NCBI GenBank assembly: GCA_012735355.1
Contig: JAAYHP010000016.1
Coordinates: forward strand, 1-6,498
DNA from: Lysinibacillus sp.
GTDB taxonomy: Bacteria > Bacillota > Bacilli > Bacillales_A > Planococcaceae
Direction of reading: 5' to 3'
DNA length: 6,498 nucleotides
Each line of letters begins with the position of its first letter. Position 1 is the stretch's first letter. Under the pieces are notes generated by a model. It saw only the letters and a list, made by a program, of their open reading frames with translations. It had not been told where the DNA came from and did not search any database. Both the position numbers and the translations under genes were made by a program. Below are positions 5,916-6,498 of the stretch, piece by piece.

Positions 5916-6498
5916 ATGTCTCATCCAAATTTGCCTAATATTACACCTGATATTTCAATAACCCGAGCTGATGTTATTAACTTACTTCTCGCTTCTATAG
6001 CAATGGAAGAATTAAGCTTAGCCCATATTTTGAATGCTGAGGGTGAAAAGATTCAGTATGTTCTTGGAACAATTCCTGGTATTTCCGGATTGTCTCCAGC
6101 TGCATCGCTTGATGATCTTTTAACAATTAATACTAGTGTACAAGATACTATAGCGATGTCTATTAAGAAGGAATTGTTATTAGACAATAAATTAAAACAA
6201 ATTACCAATTTAGTTGGACCTGGGGGAGCTACTGGGCCGACGGGGCCACCAGGGCCGACGGGACCTACTGGGCCTACAGGGCCAACAGGTGCAACAGGAC
6301 CGACTGGACCTACTGGACCAACAGGACCTACTGGACCAACAGGGCCGACTGGACCAACAGGACCGACTGGACCGACGGGACCTACTGGACCTACTGGACC
6401 GACGGGACCAACAGGTGCAACAGGGCCGACTGGACCAACAGGACCTACTGGACCAACAGGTGCAACAGGACCGACTGGACCAACAGGACCTACTGGAC
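5916..6498 (+). CDS. Collagen-like (Gly-Pro-Thr)n protein, probable spore-surface protein, 3' end outside window
   Basis: This is a probable structural surface protein, at least 194 residues with no stop before the right edge. Residues 1-18 form the Pro/Asn/Ile leader [18 protein letters not shown]. Residues 19-52 are a long helix-like stretch with [20 protein letters not shown], followed by a Gly/Ser/Pro linker (53-64), a second helix-like part (65-100, containing [14 protein letters not shown]), and from Gly101 an unbroken run of 31 Gly-X-Y triplets, mostly GPT. Such repeats form collagen triple helices and, in Bacillus, are typical of exosporium/spore filament proteins such as BclA, where Thr residues carry sugars. 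The head does not look like the BclA exosporium leader, so it is a different class of collagen-like protein. A C-terminal trimerisation domain would be expected beyond the window. AAAGGAG lies 7 bases before the ATG. The spore location is inference. Confidence 0.85.
   Translation, partial: MSHPNLPNITPDISITRADVINLLLASIAMEELSLAHILNAEGEKIQYVLGTIPGISGLSPAASLDDLLTINTSVQDTIAMSIKKELLLDNKLKQITNLVGPGGATGPTGPPGPTGPTGPTGPTGATGPTGPTGPTGPTGPTGPTGPTGPTGPTGPTGPTGPTGPTGATGPTGPTGPTGPTGATGPTGPTGPTG
6216..6498 (+). repeat. Collagen-like coding repeat (GXY triplets)
   Basis: Nine-base units encode 31 full Gly-X-Y triplets: 25 GPT, 4 GAT, one GPG and one GPP. Three of the four GAT units use the same codons, ggt gca aca. 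The array is still open at the right edge. Such arrays vary in length between strains by slippage or recombination. Confidence 0.95.
6405..6494 (+). repeat. 45-base tandem repeat inside the collagen region
   Basis: Two adjacent 45-base units (6405-6449 and 6450-6494) each encode [15 protein letters not shown]. They differ at one base, a synonymous Gly codon (ggg versus gga, third triplet), and a further copy may begin at 6495. This higher-order unit suggests recent duplication. Confidence 0.85.

Noticed and set aside
6216..6498. Tandem array considered as a CRISPR or non-coding satellite
   Set aside because: There are no unique spacers between constant repeats; the nine-base period encodes Gly-X-Y in frame with a good upstream start, so it is a collagen-like coding region.

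Overview
The window looks like a low-GC Gram-positive chromosome of the Bacillaceae type. The evidence is AT-rich DNA, strong AAGGAGG-type ribosome binding sites, TTG starts, a Bacillus-style manganese ABC operon with MntR-like operator sites, a GntP-family permease, a PC4/YdbC-like small protein, and a spore-surface-like collagen-repeat protein. The species cannot be fixed from this sequence alone.

Layout. Bases 1-803 (+) hold the C-terminal part of a GntP-family permease. It converges on a four-gene minus-strand operon, and both units meet at one two-part hairpin terminator (868-919). The operon, read from right to left, is mntA (4386-3427, substrate-binding lipoprotein), mntB (3427-2672, ATPase), mntC (2694-1783) and mntD (1786-914), the last two being membrane permeases. 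Neighbouring genes overlap by 1, 23 and 4 bases, so they are surely co-transcribed. The promoter has a perfect TTGACA -35 and a weak -10 (4494-4522). An MntR-like dyad (4477-4497) covers the -10, and a second box lies in the leader (4417-4432). Together the products make an importer: the lipoprotein captures Mn(II) (possibly Zn(II)), two permeases form the channel and the ATPase drives it; excess Mn would shut the promoter off.

Upstream on the same strand is a separate one-gene unit (4881-4669) for a 70-residue PC4/YdbC-like protein, with its own promoter and terminator.

The right third (5133-6498, +) is the least ordinary part. It holds two tandem paralogues with the same N-terminal domain of about 100 residues. 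The second (5916 to beyond the window) continues into a (Gly-Pro-Thr)n collagen-like region. The first (5133-5366) is cut by an in-frame TAA, yet homology to its sister continues for another 21 codons beyond the stop, mostly with synonymous changes, and it has no collagen region. Between them lie about 470 bases without a gene but with several strong inverted repeats. I did not find an unambiguous novel defence or mobile system; the paralogue pair with its interrupted frame is the best lead.
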